Positions 45,902 through 56,238 of a stretch of DNA of 64,000 nucleotides are shown in pieces. Position numbers and translations under genes: made by a program. This DNA is from Chloroflexota bacterium (GTDB taxonomy: Bacteria > Chloroflexota > Dehalococcoidia > Lucifugimonadales > Lucifugimonadaceae), in contig JAQCHZ010000003.1 in the NCBI GenBank assembly GCA_027618835.1, forward strand, positions 62,001 through 126,000, in the 5' to 3' direction. Each line of letters starts with the position of its first letter. The stretch's first letter is position 1. A model generated the notes under the pieces. The model ran no database searches. It saw nothing but the letters and a program-made list of their open reading frames with translations, and was not told where the DNA came from.

Positions 45902-48496
45902 CTAAACCATAGGGTTTAGTGTGACTGTTCCTACGGTGCCGTTTACTTCTATTAGTTGGCCATCAGCAATCTTGGCTGTCGCTTCTTTCGTTTGAATCAC
46001 GCAGGGAATTCCGTATTCGCGAGCGATAAGCGAAGCGTGCTGGAAATTGTCGCCACCGTCTAGAACTAGTCCTCCGAGCAGTGGAAACACTGGAACCCAG
46101 TCGGGTCCGGTATTTTCTGTAACGAGAATTTCGCCCTTACGAACATCCGGTGGTGTTGAAGTGCGAGTGATTACGACTCGCGCAATTCCCGTGAACGAAC
46201 CTGCTGACGATGGTTCGCCGTGCAGCAATGTGCCGTCTTCACTGAGACCACGAAGAGGTTGTTCGGTTCCGTCTTTTTCTTCTTCAGGCGGTTTCGTGCC
46301 GAGGTATTCGAACGGAGTCCGTTTCGAGTTCTCTGCGTACTCATGCTTCGCTTGAATAGCGAGACCGCGGAGCCGTGAGTAGTCGTTCATATCGGCAGCT
46401 TCTTCAAGCTGCGTGAGCGTTAGATAGAAAATGTCGTTCGCAGTGTCGATCGAGCCTTCACGGACAAGCGATTCGCCCGCTCGGTTGATCGCTTCTCGGT
46501 ACTCTCCGAAGGTGCACTGCTCGATGAAGTAGTTGTGGTTCTCCATCATTCTGATGTACTGAGTCCCACGATAAAGTTCAAATTCAAACGTCTTGCGGAG
46601 TTTGGCGTTTCGACCGATTTTTTTACGAACAGCGACGATCGCCGCCTCGCGTTTCGCCACGAGGTCATTGCGAGATCGCCCCGATTCATCGATATCTTGA
46701 CGTACGAACGAACCTATTGAGTCGAGAGGAATCTCAGGCTTCATGTTCCATGACGGGTCGGTTGGCAGCCAAGCGGTGCCATATCCAATGCCGTTCCGGC
46801 GACCCCATATTTTCAAGAAATCTCTAAAACGAGATCGGAATTTGGCTACGGCCTGGCGACTGCCATTGCCGCGTGCAAATAGAGAGTCGTAGAGTCGAGA
46901 TCCAAATACTTCCGTTAGCCATGCATCTGATTTTACTAATTTCGATAGCGATATCATTCGAGCCGACAATCTGGCTGTCATGTGATCAATACCGAGGATC
47001 AGATCTGATGCTTCGACTTCCGGTCGCCCAGTGATCTCTGAGAACAATTTGCCCAGATCATCCTTCGTTTTGAATCCTGCCCAGCAACGCCAGTGGAGAT
47101 CGCTTTGATGATCTGCGGCAAGCTGCATTGCAAGTCGAAGGTACGAGATTTGGACGGAAATGGGCGCGTCGTTCGCAGGACGGACGGCTTCGATTTCTGC
47201 GAGATTCTTTTTGAGTGTAGGTTCGACGACATCGTAGAAATAGGTGGAGCGTTTGGCGAGGTGCCGCCTGCCCATGAGGTGATGTTTTACGCCGAGAGCC
47301 TTTAGCTCTTCAGGGTCGCGTTGCGTTTCGGCTGTGTAGACGTAGCCTTGAACCCATTTTTTTAGATCACGCCTGCCCATGTACTGACCAGTGAAGCTGA
47401 CTGAGCGCTTTTCAGCAATCCCAGACATCTTTACGTAGTCGGATACCAGCGGAAGTGTGGGAGTTTTAGCGCCCGATGTCCAATGAAGTTTTTCATCGCC
47501 GGTGTTGTCCCATTCGACTTCGACGGACGGGTCAGTTTCCGGCTTTACTCCTGTCGTAACCGGACGTGACTGGAGGATGTGGACTGATTCTCCGACGACA
47601 GAAAATTCGATATCTCGATCGTCGCCGGATGCTTCTTTGATAACGATCGATGCTTTTGCAGTGGCGATAAGTTGGTCGTCGGATAGCGCCGGTGAGCTTC
47701 GTTTATCGGCAGGGACGGGAACTTTGTCGGTTGAGCCGGCGGTTCCTTGGACGAACATCCACTCTTTATCCAGGACGTTTCTGCTTGTGATCTCGAACGT
47801 TTCGGAATTAAGCGTGAACGAATCTGCTTGAGCTTCGCCCGAAACAACGCCTTCGCCGAGTCCGAGCGCAACGTTGATGAGTATTTGATCAGTACCGTCT
47901 CTAGGATCGCGAGTGAAAACCACTCCGCCAGCATCGGCATTCACGAGCTTCATCACGAGTACAGCCATCGAGCCAGTTTCGTGCGGGATGCCCTGGCGTT
48001 CCCGGTAAGAGATTGCTCTACCGGTGTAGTACGATGCCCAAACGTCTCGAACTCGCTTGAGAACCGACTTGGCGTCTGTGGCGTCGAGAAAAGTGTCGTA
48101 CATACCGGCAAACGATGCGCCTTCGAGGTCTTCCGCTGTGGCTGAAGAACGAACGGCAAGTGCTCCGGTTTCGTCGGAAATGCGATCGGTAATGGCTTCA
48201 AGAAGCCCGGGTGGAGTTGGCGCAGATTTCAGCAGTTCGAATATTGCGTTCGAGGCGTCGAACGCTGATGAAATGTTTTCGATATCGACGTTCGATAGAG
48301 CGTTTGCGATATCGGTTTTTAGTGGCGAAACGAATTCGGAGAATACTTGGGCTGGAATGGAAAACCCGGCGGGAACTGTCGCTCCTGTTTTCATCAGATC
48401 AGCTACGGAAGCAGCCTTGCTACCCACGATTGCTGAATCGAGGGCTGCAGGTGTGTCGAGTTCAACGATGCGAGGAGCTTGCTGGGATGTTGGCAT
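45902..48496 (-). CDS. PEP-utilising enzyme resembling rifampicin phosphotransferase
   Basis: An 864-residue three-part protein. Residues 1-320 are the pyruvate-phosphate-dikinase ATP-grasp domain (VGSKAASVADLMKTGATVPA, LAVRSSATAEDLEGASFAGM, VFTRDPRDGTDQILINVALG, IEFSVVGESVHILQSRPV). Residues 340-760 are a mostly helical middle domain. The last 100 residues are the swivelling His domain (GSFTGIARVVI, LDGGDNFQHASLIAREYGIP). The PEP/pyruvate TIM barrel is absent, so it is not PEP synthase. Size and order match rifampicin phosphotransferase and uncharacterised relatives. The ATG at 48496 is preferred over 48538. Its natural acceptor is unknown. Confidence 0.83.
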   Translation of the reverse strand: MPTSQQAPRIVELDTPAALDSAIVGSKAASVADLMKTGATVPAGFSIPAQVFSEFVSPLKTDIANALSNVDIENISSAFDASNAIFELLKSAPTPPGLLEAITDRISDETGALAVRSSATAEDLEGASFAGMYDTFLDATDAKSVLKRVRDVWASYYTGRAISYRERQGIPHETGSMAVLVMKLVNADAGGVVFTRDPRDGTDQILINVALGLGEGVVSGEAQADSFTLNSETFEITSRNVLDKEWMFVQGTAGSTDKVPVPADKRSSPALSDDQLIATAKASIVIKEASGDDRDIEFSVVGESVHILQSRPVTTGVKPETDPSVEVEWDNTGDEKLHWTSGAKTPTLPLVSDYVKMSGIAEKRSVSFTGQYMGRRDLKKWVQGYVYTAETQRDPEELKALGVKHHLMGRRHLAKRSTYFYDVVEPTLKKNLAEIEAVRPANDAPISVQISYLRLAMQLAADHQSDLHWRCWAGFKTKDDLGKLFSEITGRPEVEASDLILGIDHMTARLSARMISLSKLVKSDAWLTEVFGSRLYDSLFARGNGSRQAVAKFRSRFRDFLKIWGRRNGIGYGTAWLPTDPSWNMKPEIPLDSIGSFVRQDIDESGRSRNDLVAKREAAIVAVRKKIGRNAKLRKTFEFELYRGTQYIRMMENHNYFIEQCTFGEYREAINRAGESLVREGSIDTANDIFYLTLTQLEEAADMNDYSRLRGLAIQAKHEYAENSKRTPFEYLGTKPPEEEKDGTEQPLRGLSEDGTLLHGEPSSAGSFTGIARVVITRTSTPPDVRKGEILVTENTGPDWVPVFPLLGGLVLDGGDNFQHASLIAREYGIPCVIQTKEATAKIADGQLIEVNGTVGTVTLNPMV

Positions 48497-48617
48497 AGCG
48501 GTGGATTTTACACGCGCCTCTGAGCATTCGGTGTCCAAAAAATGGCAAAAAAACAGACGCTCGAATGGCGCCTGTGAGATTCGTGCCCAGAACAGGGCAG
48601 TTGATTCGTTTTACTTG

Positions 48618-48833
48618 TTAGCTAAAACGGACGTTTGCGATTGCAACGCCGACGAAGACGAATGCGAGCACGATGGTGAGTCTGAAGAGCAGCTGCTCTA
48701 CGCCTCGACGTGATCGGAATGTGCTGGAAGCTTCACCGAAGAGTGATGAACCGGAGCCGCGAGCCTGCAAAAGCAACACTGCAATCAGCGTGATCGCAGT
48801 GACCATTAGTATGAGGCTAAATACGGTTTCCAT
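48618..48833 (-). CDS. secG: Preprotein translocase subunit SecG
   Basis: A 71-residue two-span membrane protein: METVFSLILMVTAITLIAVL, the conserved loop LLQARGSGSSLFGEASSTFR, and LTIVLAFVFVGVAIANV. SecG assists SecYE-mediated export. The ATG at 48833 follows AGGAATT on the minus strand; the longer frame to 48872 has no support. It is 121 bases upstream of the PEP-utilising gene on the same strand. Confidence 0.9.
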   Translation of the reverse strand: METVFSLILMVTAITLIAVLLLQARGSGSSLFGEASSTFRSRRGVEQLLFRLTIVLAFVFVGVAIANVRFS

Positions 48834-48950
48834 AAAAATTCCTGTGGCGCCGAAGTGGGCACGGTGATTCATCTGCTATCTATGTTAGTGCCAGACTGGC
48901 GGTCTCGCCACATATTGCAAGGCAGTTTTGGGGCGTGATGAGTTAGGTTC

Positions 48951-49020
48951 CATCGTCGTCGAACGACTCAGTCACGCGTCGCAATTCTCCTACCCTAGCC
49001 CTTCCATCCGGAAAGGGACG
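48951..49020. repeat. Intergenic repeat, copy A
   Basis: A roughly 70-base unit starting CATCGTCGTCGAACGACTCA and ending in a pyrimidine/purine hairpin (CCCTTCC...GGAAAGGG). Closely related copies lie at 56279-56350 and 56470-56531. It sits between the convergent-free ends of secG and gatB. Confidence 0.7.
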
Positions 49021-49032
49021 GAATAGACGTTG

Positions 49033-50508
49033 CTATCGGTCGGCTAGTTTCTCTTTGATTATTTCGGTTGCTTGTACTGGGTCGGCCTGGCCGCGGGTGG
49101 CTTTCATGACTTGACCCATTAGCGATTTCAGGGCGACTTCCTTGCCGCCTAGATAGTCGTTAACCGCTTTTTCGTTGTTGGCAATTACTTCATCGACGAT
49201 CGGTCCGAGTGAGTCGGCACCCGACACTACGCTCAGTCCAAGATCTTCGATGATCTTCTCAGGGGCAGTGCCTTTTTTGTACATGATCTCGAAGACTTGC
49301 TTGGCGGAGTTGTTGTTTAGTTCGCGCTTGCGGAACTTCTCAACAAGAGTGGCCAGCGCTTCGGGGGATACCTTGGTATCGGCCATGTTCACGAGTTCAT
49401 CTTCGTTCATCATTCGAGCCATCTCGCCGGTTAGCCAGTTCGATGCTGCTTTAGAGAACGCCCGCTTGGCGTCGGCGGAAAGTGCTTTGACGCCTTCGCA
49501 AACCAATTCGAAATAATCGGCGGTGGAACGAAGAGCGGTGAGAAGATCCGCATCGTATTCGCTTAGACCCCATTCGCTGACGAAGCGGGCTTTGCGCGGA
49601 ATTGGGAGTTCGGGCATTGCTGCCTGAGTGCGTTCGATCCACTCTTCGCTGATGATTAGCGGTGGGATATCTGGTTCGGGGAAGTAGCGGTAGTCGTTTG
49701 CTTCTTCCTTGCTGCGCTGCGGAACGGTGATGCCTTTTCCGTCGTCCCAGCCGCGAGTTTCCTGAACGATTCGTTCGCCGCTTTCGTTGGCAGCAATTTG
49801 GCGTTCGATTTCATATTCGACAGCACGCACTACGGCTCGAACCCGGTTCATGTTCTTCACTTCGACCTTAGTCGTAAGTTCTTTCATGCCTTTGGGTCGG
49901 ACGCTTACGTTGGCGTCGCAGCGGAACGAGCCTTCTTCCATGTTTGCAGTGCCGACGCCGAGGTAGCGAATTATGTGCTGAAGGTTGTTGATGTACGCCT
50001 CGACCTGCTCGGAAGTGTGCATGTCGGGTTCGGTTACGACTTCCATAAGGGGAGTGCCGGCACGATTGATGTCGATCAGAGAATGGACCGTGCCGCCGTG
50101 TGGGCCTTCGACGTGAATGAGTCGGGCGACGTCTTCTTCCATGTGAACTCGGTTAATCCGAACTCGTATCGAATCTTCGATTGGCAGATCGACGTAACCT
50201 TCGTAGCAAATCGGCTCGTCCATCTGGGTAATCTGGTAACCCTTCATGAGATCGGGGTACGTGTAGTTCTTGCGGTCGAACTTGGTGATTCTGGCGATGT
50301 TGCAGTTGATCGCCATGCCGATCATCATGGCGTATTCGACAGCAGTTTCGTTTACGACGGGTAGCGTACCGGGGAGTGCCATGCTGACTTCGTCGACGAG
50401 CGTGTTTGGCTCGGCATTCTGGTATTCGGCACTGGACGTACCGAACATTTTGCAGCGCGTCTTAAGCTGCACGTGCGTTTCGATGCCAATTACTGCTTCG
50501 TACTCCAC
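49033..50508 (-). CDS. gatB: Aspartyl/glutamyl-tRNA amidotransferase subunit B
   Basis: A 491-residue GatB, the kinase/transamidase subunit that helps make Gln-tRNA or Asn-tRNA from the mischarged forms. Motifs are AVIGIETHVQLKTRCKMFG, FDRKNYTYPDLMKGYQITQM, LIDINRAGTPLMEVVTEPDM, MEEGSFRCDANVSVRPKG and the tail YLGGKEVALKSLMGQVMKAT. The start is GTG at 50508. gatA and gatC are not in the window, so the complex is encoded at more than one place. Complete by length. Confidence 0.96.
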   Translation of the reverse strand: MEYEAVIGIETHVQLKTRCKMFGTSSAEYQNAEPNTLVDEVSMALPGTLPVVNETAVEYAMMIGMAINCNIARITKFDRKNYTYPDLMKGYQITQMDEPICYEGYVDLPIEDSIRVRINRVHMEEDVARLIHVEGPHGGTVHSLIDINRAGTPLMEVVTEPDMHTSEQVEAYINNLQHIIRYLGVGTANMEEGSFRCDANVSVRPKGMKELTTKVEVKNMNRVRAVVRAVEYEIERQIAANESGERIVQETRGWDDGKGITVPQRSKEEANDYRYFPEPDIPPLIISEEWIERTQAAMPELPIPRKARFVSEWGLSEYDADLLTALRSTADYFELVCEGVKALSADAKRAFSKAASNWLTGEMARMMNEDELVNMADTKVSPEALATLVEKFRKRELNNNSAKQVFEIMYKKGTAPEKIIEDLGLSVVSGADSLGPIVDEVIANNEKAVNDYLGGKEVALKSLMGQVMKATRGQADPVQATEIIKEKLADR

Positions 50509-50861
50509 GAGTGTTTTTCTCTTTTCCGGGTGACTTGGTCACGTTCTCTATAACCGATTCGAGTTTTTGATCGAATTACGAAGCGTCTAGTTTAAGGGCG
50601 GGTTGGCATAGTTTGGTAAAAACCTCGCGCCGTGTGACAAAAAACGCTTTATCCCACGTAAATGTTGTGCGGTTCGCACGTGCACCAACTTCGCTTTGTA
50701 GTTACGAAATTCGTTGACGCTTCTGCTGGTTGGTTTTAAACTAAATGCGTACCTAATGGGTCAGGAATAGAAAAACGGCTGTTTTGAGTTCAAAACTGGC
50801 GTAATGGCGACGAAATAATGCCTAGTCTGACCCCTCAGACCATCCTTTACGGAGCAACTTA
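50509..50861. other. Divergent intergenic region gatB-sufB
   Basis: These 353 bases carry the sufB promoter listed separately and no open gene. GTGACTTGGTCAC at 50530-50542 recurs almost exactly as GTGACTTAGTCAC right after sufB (52323-52335). Confidence 0.5.
50714..50742 (+). promoter_or_regulatory. Putative promoter of the suf operon
   Basis: TTGACG at 50714-50719 and TAAACT at 50737-50742 are spaced by 17 bases. Transcription would start near 50750, leaving a leader of about 110 bases before sufB. No known Fe-S regulator site was recognised. Confidence 0.6.
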
Positions 50862-52325
50862 TTGACTAACCAGAACACGATCTCACGCGAATCCGACCTT
50901 TCTGGCGGCGAGTACAAGTGGGGTTTCGTTACTGATATTGAGACCGATCTCGCCCCCAAAGGGCTGAGCGAAGACATCGTGCGACTCATCTCCGCGAAAA
51001 AAGAAGAGCCTGAATGGCTGCTCGAATACCGCTTGAAGGCGTACCGACATTGGGTCGAACTCGAAAAAAGCGAAGCCGAGCCAACGTGGGCGATGATCGA
51101 CTATCCCCCCATCGACTACCAGGACATTTACTACTACGCCGCTCCGAAGGGTACGAACGAAGCTCCCAAGAGTCTCGACGATGTCGACCCTGAAATGCTC
51201 GAAACCTTCGAGAAGCTCGGAATTCCTTTGCAGGAACGTGCTGCTCTCGCTGGTGTAGCCGTCGATGCCGTATTCGATTCGGTATCGGTTGTTACCACGA
51301 TGGAGAAGCAGCTGGGCGAACTAGGAATCATCTTTTGTTCGTTTAGTAATGCGGTGAAGAATCACCCTGAACTCGTCAAAAAGTATCTCGGATCGGTTGT
51401 TCCTTACACCGACAATTTCTTTGCATCACTAAATGCTGCTGTGTTCAGTGATGGATCGTTCGTTTACATTCCGCCAGGAGTGAAGTGCCCGATCGAGCTG
51501 ATGACGTACTTCCGTATTAACACTGAAGGATCGGGGCAGTTTGAACGAACGTTGATCGTTGCCGATAAGGGTGCTTACGTTTCGTATCTTGAAGGTTGCA
51601 CGGCTCCGTTCCGAAAAACCAGTCAACTTCATGCAGCCACGGTTGAACTCGTTGCGCTGGACGATTCTGAAATCAAGTACTCGACTATCCAGAACTGGTT
51701 CCCCGGAACCAAGGACGGCGAGGGCGGTATTTACAACTTTGTGACCAAACGAGGTCGTGCCGACAAGAACGCCAAGATTTCTTGGACGCAGGTTGAGACC
51801 GGTTCGGCGATCACTTGGAAGTACCCGAGCGTAATTCTTAAGGGCGACAACTCTGTCGGTGAATTTTTCTCGGTTGCTCTCGCAAACAATCATCAGCAGG
51901 CCGACACTGGCACGAAGATGATTCACATCGGAAAGAACACGAAGTCGACCATCGTGTCGAAGGGTATTTCTGCCGGTAAAGGCAGCAACACGTATCGAGG
52001 CCAAGTGCAGATCATGCCGGGCGCCGAGAACGCAGTGAACCACACTCAGTGTGATTCACTGTTGGTTGGTGACGAGTGCGGCGCTCACACCGTGCCGTAC
52101 ATCGAAGTTCGAAACCCTACGGCTCGACTAGAGCACGAGGCTTCGACTTCGAAGGTGAGTGACGATCAGCTGTTCTATCTGATGGCACGTGGGCTATCTG
52201 AAGAAGAGGCTCACCACATGATCATTACCGGCTGGAGCCGTGATGTGATTAAGGAGCTGCCGTTTGAGTTTGCACTCGAAGCGAGCCAGCTTCTCAAGGT
52301 GTCGCTAGAAGGCGCCGTCGGGTGA
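50862..52325 (+). CDS. sufB: Fe-S cluster assembly scaffold SufB
   Basis: A 487-residue SufB, the scaffold subunit of the SufBCD complex. It shows [16 protein letters not shown]-like sequence ([20 protein letters not shown]), [60 protein letters not shown] and a C-terminal [20 protein letters not shown]. The TTG at 50862 is the start, preceded by GGAGC about eight bases upstream. First gene of sufBCDSU. Confidence 0.96.
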   Translation: MTNQNTISRESDLSGGEYKWGFVTDIETDLAPKGLSEDIVRLISAKKEEPEWLLEYRLKAYRHWVELEKSEAEPTWAMIDYPPIDYQDIYYYAAPKGTNEAPKSLDDVDPEMLETFEKLGIPLQERAALAGVAVDAVFDSVSVVTTMEKQLGELGIIFCSFSNAVKNHPELVKKYLGSVVPYTDNFFASLNAAVFSDGSFVYIPPGVKCPIELMTYFRINTEGSGQFERTLIVADKGAYVSYLEGCTAPFRKTSQLHAATVELVALDDSEIKYSTIQNWFPGTKDGEGGIYNFVTKRGRADKNAKISWTQVETGSAITWKYPSVILKGDNSVGEFFSVALANNHQQADTGTKMIHIGKNTKSTIVSKGISAGKGSNTYRGQVQIMPGAENAVNHTQCDSLLVGDECGAHTVPYIEVRNPTARLEHEASTSKVSDDQLFYLMARGLSEEEAHHMIITGWSRDVIKELPFEFALEASQLLKVSLEGAVG

Positions 52326-52391
52326 CTTAGTCACGTTTTCTTTTTATTTATTGCTAGCAAGTTAGCTCGAATCCGGTAACCAAAACAAAAA

Positions 52392-53159
52392 ATGCTTGAG
52401 ATCAACAATCTACACGCGTCCGTAGTGGACATTGAAAATTCAGAGATTCTTAATGGAATCAACCTGAAAGTAGGGAAGGGCGAAGTTCACGCCATCATGG
52501 GACCCAACGGTTCCGGCAAAAGCACGCTCGCTAACGTCCTGATGGGGCGACCTGATTACTTGGTAACCGATGGCGACGTGACGCTTGAAGGCGAGTCGAT
52601 TCTCGAACTGCGACCCGACCAGCGTGCACACCTCGGTATGTTCCTTGCGTTTCAGTACCCAGCCGAAATTCCTGGTGTTCGACCTTGGCAGTTCTTGAAG
52701 GCTGCACTCGACTCAAAAGCCGAGTCTCGTGGTGAAGACAAGATGTCGGTACGAAACTTCTCGAAGCTATTCGACGAAAAAGTCGAGGCGGTTGGAATCA
52801 ACCCGAATCTTGTAAAGCGTTCGCTCAATGAAGGCTTTTCGGGTGGTGAGAAGAAGCGGAACGAAATGCTTCAACTCGAGGTTTTACAACCAGCACTCGC
52901 CATTCTTGACGAGACCGACTCGGGTCTTGACGTCGACGCCCTTCGCATTGTTGCTGAAGGCGTGAACTCGATGCGTTCGCCTGAACGTTCGTTCATCGTC
53001 GTTACCCACTACCAGCGACTGCTGAACTACATCACTCCAGATGTTGTTCACATTCTGGTCAAGGGCAAGATCGTAAAAACTGGTGGCGCTGATCTCGCTC
53101 TCGAAGTGGAAAAAGACGGCTACCAGGAATACCTCGAAGCAGCTGGAGCAAACGCCTAA
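52392..53159 (+). CDS. sufC: Fe-S assembly ATPase SufC
   Basis: A 255-residue ABC-type ATPase that powers SufBCD. Walker A is GPNGSGKSTLANVLMG, the signature is GFSGGEKKRNEMLQLE, and Walker B is LAILDETDSGLDVDALRIVA. The SufC-specific MFLAFQYPAEIPGV segment is present. Only two bases separate its stop from the sufD start. Confidence 0.97.
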   Translation: MLEINNLHASVVDIENSEILNGINLKVGKGEVHAIMGPNGSGKSTLANVLMGRPDYLVTDGDVTLEGESILELRPDQRAHLGMFLAFQYPAEIPGVRPWQFLKAALDSKAESRGEDKMSVRNFSKLFDEKVEAVGINPNLVKRSLNEGFSGGEKKRNEMLQLEVLQPALAILDETDSGLDVDALRIVAEGVNSMRSPERSFIVVTHYQRLLNYITPDVVHILVKGKIVKTGGADLALEVEKDGYQEYLEAAGANA

Positions 53160-53161
53160 AT

Positions 53162-54514
53162 ATGACGCTTGCAACACCAGCAGTAGCCGTTGAGAAATTT
53201 TCGGGTGCATATGAATCGTTGGCTGCCGGGAGCTCAGACGTTCCCGAATGGCTGAAGGCTGTTCGCCAACAGGGTTGGGCGACCTTCTCTGAACTCGGAC
53301 TCCCTACGAAGCGTCGTGGAAACGAGCTATGGAAATACACGAATCTTCAGCCGTTGGCGGCTGCCGATTTTGCGTACATCGTTGGCGGGTTGGTCACTGT
53401 TGACCAGATCAAGGCAGCGGGACCGTGGGACGATGCTTGGAACACGATAGTTGTGGTTGATGGAAAGTTCAGTGCGGAACTATCGAATCTGCACGACACT
53501 GTAGGTCTCGACGCTGGGTCGCTTGCAGAAGCGATATCTTCTGGAAAAGGCGACATTGAATCGCAGCTGGCAAGTCTTGCCGGCCGTGAGGAGTACGCCT
53601 TCACTGCTTTGAGTACCGCGTTCATCGAAGATGGCGCATATATTGCGATTGCAGACGGCACTGAGCTTGAACAGCCGATACAGGTTGTATTTGTTACTTC
53701 AGACGATGCCGAAAGTCGAGCTAGCTACCCGCGAATGGTAGTCGACGCCGGAGCGAACACATCGATCGTATTGATCGAGACTTACCTGAACCTCTCGGAC
53801 TCGGCTCAGTTTTCCGCCCCGGTGGGGGAGTTGTTCGCTGGTGATCAGTCGACGATTCGGCATTACCGAGTGCAGATCGAGAATGAATCCTCGTTCCACC
53901 TCGGCACGACCCGAGTCAGGCAGTTGGCCGATTCGAATTTCACTTCGACCAGCTTCGCAGTTGGTGCTTCGATCGCACGAAATGATGTTCACACGCTATT
54001 GGATGCTCCTGGGGCCACCTGCACGTTGCACGGTCTGTACATGACCAGTGGATCACAACAGCAGGATCAAGAGATCAGCACGACGCACGCCAAGCCCGGT
54101 TGCTCGTCGAACCAGTTTTACAAGGGAATTTTGTCGGGCAAATCGCACGCTGTGTTCAGTGGCAAAGTAGTTGTGATGCGAGACGCTCAGAAATCTGACG
54201 CAACGCAGAAGGATTTGAACCTGCTTCTGTCACGTGGTGCCGAGATCGACGCAAAGCCGTCGCTAGAAATTTACGCCGATGACGTAACAGTGGCTCACGG
54301 TGCAACGGCTGGCCATGTCGACAAGGACACATTGTTCTACCTACAGTCACGTGGAGTCGATGAAGAGACTGCCAAAGCCATATTGGTTCGAGGATTCGCT
54401 GAGGAAATGCTCAACGAGTTCGAGCCAAAAGCTTTGAATGATTTCGTTGAGCGAATTACGGATGAGCGTATCCCGATTCTGCTTGCGGAATCGGACACGA
54501 TAGGAACAGCATGA
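53162..54514 (+). CDS. sufD: Fe-S assembly protein SufD
   Basis: A 450-residue SufD, the beta-helix partner of SufB. GNELWKYTNLQPLAAADF near the N-terminus and HAVFSGKVVVMRDAQKSDAT, NLLLSRGAEIDAKPSLEIYA, HGATAGHVDKDTLFYLQSRG and the GFAEEMLNEF tail are characteristic. It ends in TGA overlapping the sufS ATG by four bases. Confidence 0.95.
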   Translation: MTLATPAVAVEKFSGAYESLAAGSSDVPEWLKAVRQQGWATFSELGLPTKRRGNELWKYTNLQPLAAADFAYIVGGLVTVDQIKAAGPWDDAWNTIVVVDGKFSAELSNLHDTVGLDAGSLAEAISSGKGDIESQLASLAGREEYAFTALSTAFIEDGAYIAIADGTELEQPIQVVFVTSDDAESRASYPRMVVDAGANTSIVLIETYLNLSDSAQFSAPVGELFAGDQSTIRHYRVQIENESSFHLGTTRVRQLADSNFTSTSFAVGASIARNDVHTLLDAPGATCTLHGLYMTSGSQQQDQEISTTHAKPGCSSNQFYKGILSGKSHAVFSGKVVVMRDAQKSDATQKDLNLLLSRGAEIDAKPSLEIYADDVTVAHGATAGHVDKDTLFYLQSRGVDEETAKAILVRGFAEEMLNEFEPKALNDFVERITDERIPILLAESDTIGTA

Positions 54515-55770
54515 GCGATTCGACTTTGACGGCTGGATCACGTGTGTTCGATGTCGATGCGATTCGTGCTGACTTTCCGATTCTCAAGCGGAAGGTAAAC
54601 GGCCAAGATCTGGTTTATCTCGATAACGCAGCTAGTTCGCAAAAGCCGAGTCAGGTGATCAAATCGCTGGTCGACTATTACGAACAGACTAACTCGAACG
54701 TTCATCGAGGAGTTCACACTCTTTCGATCGAGGCAACGGATGCTTACGAGCTGGCTCGGACGAAGGTCGCTAAATTCGTCAACGCACCTCGTTCAGAGGA
54801 AGTAATTTGGACTCGCAACACGAGTGAATCACTGAACCTCGTAGCAGCAACTTGGGCCGAGGCGAACGTTGGTGAAGGTGACAACATCGTGATTACCGCG
54901 ATGGAGCACCACTCGAACATCGTTCCGTGGCAGCAGCTGGCGTTCAAGAAGGGCGCTGAGCTTCGTTATTTGGCGCACAACGACGATGGCGTTATTGATC
55001 TTGATGGTGCGGCGAGCGTGATCGACTCTCGCACGAAGCTCGTCTCAGCGACACATATGTCGAACGTGCTGGGCACGATCAACCCGATTGCCGAGTTGGC
55101 TGCACGAACCCACGAAGTTGGCGCAGTGATTCTCGTAGATGCGGCGCAGAGCGTTCCGCATATGCCAGTCGACGTGCAGGCGTTGGATGCGGATTTCCTT
55201 TGTTTCTCAGGTCACAAGATGCTTGCTCCGACAGGAATCGGTGTTTTGTGGGGCAAGTACGAATTGCTCGATGAGATGCCGCCTTACATGTTCGGTGGCG
55301 ACATGATTCTTGAAGTAACTTACGAGGACGCTAACTGGAACGATCTCCCTTACAAGTTCGAGGCCGGAACACCGAACATCGCCGATGCGATTGCTACGGG
55401 TGCGGCGGTCGACTATTTGACTGAACTTGGTATGGATAACGTCTGGAACCACGAGCAAGAACTGACTGCTTATGCAATGGAGCAAGTTCTTTCGCTGGAC
55501 AACGTAAAGGTTTTGGGACCACAAGATCCGGCTTTACGTGGTGGTGTCATTTCGTTCATTCACGAAACGATTCATCCGCATGATCTTGGCACTGCGTTGG
55601 ATCAGCAAGGGATTGCGATCCGAACTGGTCACCACTGTGCGATGCCATTGGTTCGGAGCTTCGATGTGGTGGCTGCTGCTCGGGCGAGTTTCTATATTTA
55701 CAACACGAAATCCGAAGTTGATGCATTGGTCAACGGGATTAGTGAAACCGAAGGGTATTTCAGCCGATGA
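54511..55770 (+). CDS. sufS: Cysteine desulfurase SufS
   Basis: A 419-residue group II cysteine desulfurase that delivers sulfur for Fe-S assembly. The start contains DFPILKRKVNGQDLVYLDNA and ASSQKPSQVIKSL. The PLP lysine is in CFSGHKMLAPTGIGVLWGKY. The catalytic cysteine is in RTGHHCAMPLVRSF. Sulfur is probably handed to SufU, encoded next with a four-base overlap. Confidence 0.97.
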   Translation: MSDSTLTAGSRVFDVDAIRADFPILKRKVNGQDLVYLDNAASSQKPSQVIKSLVDYYEQTNSNVHRGVHTLSIEATDAYELARTKVAKFVNAPRSEEVIWTRNTSESLNLVAATWAEANVGEGDNIVITAMEHHSNIVPWQQLAFKKGAELRYLAHNDDGVIDLDGAASVIDSRTKLVSATHMSNVLGTINPIAELAARTHEVGAVILVDAAQSVPHMPVDVQALDADFLCFSGHKMLAPTGIGVLWGKYELLDEMPPYMFGGDMILEVTYEDANWNDLPYKFEAGTPNIADAIATGAAVDYLTELGMDNVWNHEQELTAYAMEQVLSLDNVKVLGPQDPALRGGVISFIHETIHPHDLGTALDQQGIAIRTGHHCAMPLVRSFDVVAAARASFYIYNTKSEVDALVNGISETEGYFSR

Positions 55771-56228
55771 CAGGTGGTACGGGTGCCCTTGAGGATATGA
55801 ACGAGCTGTACGAAGCGATCATTCTCGATCACTATCGTAGCCCGCGGAATACCGCGACTGTTGAAGAACCGGATATCGACTTTGAAGTGAATAATCCGTT
55901 TTGCGGAGATGAGTTTCACATTCAGCTAAAGGTCGAAAATGACGCTGTTTCGCAGGTTGGCATTACGGGGCGAGGGTGTGCGATTAGCCAGGCGTCGGCT
56001 TCGTTGCTGGCAGAGCTAGTCAAAGGCAAATCTGCTTCCGAGGTTGAATCGGCAGTAAGTGCGGTGCGTCGTCTGTTGAAGGGCGAAGAGATCACTGACG
56101 CAGAGGCCGGTATTCTTGGCGATATCGAGGCGCTTGGCGGTGTTCGGAAGTTCCCTGTTCGCATTAAGTGCGCACTACTGAGCTGGGTTGGCTTGGGCGA
56201 TGCGCTGCGGGATCACGTGGTGAAGTAG
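55767..56228 (+). CDS. sufU: Sulfurtransferase/scaffold SufU
   Basis: A 153-residue SufU-type protein that accepts sulfur from SufS. It begins MNELYEAIILDHYRSPRNTA after a short leader, and the zinc/sulfur ligands are in NNPFCGDEF, GRGCAISQASASLLAELV and RIKCALLSWVGL. The 18-residue insertion that separates SufU from IscU is apparent between the second and third Cys. The ATG at 55767 (overlap ATGA with sufS) or 55800 may be used. Last suf gene; no sufR/iscR is nearby. Confidence 0.94.
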   Translation: MTGGTGALEDMNELYEAIILDHYRSPRNTATVEEPDIDFEVNNPFCGDEFHIQLKVENDAVSQVGITGRGCAISQASASLLAELVKGKSASEVESAVSAVRRLLKGEEITDAEAGILGDIEALGGVRKFPVRIKCALLSWVGLGDALRDHVVK

Positions 56229-56238
56229 CGTTAGTCGC

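Noticed and set aside
45902-48496. Phosphoenolpyruvate synthase
   Set aside because: The C-terminal PEP/pyruvate TIM barrel is missing and the protein ends with the His domain.
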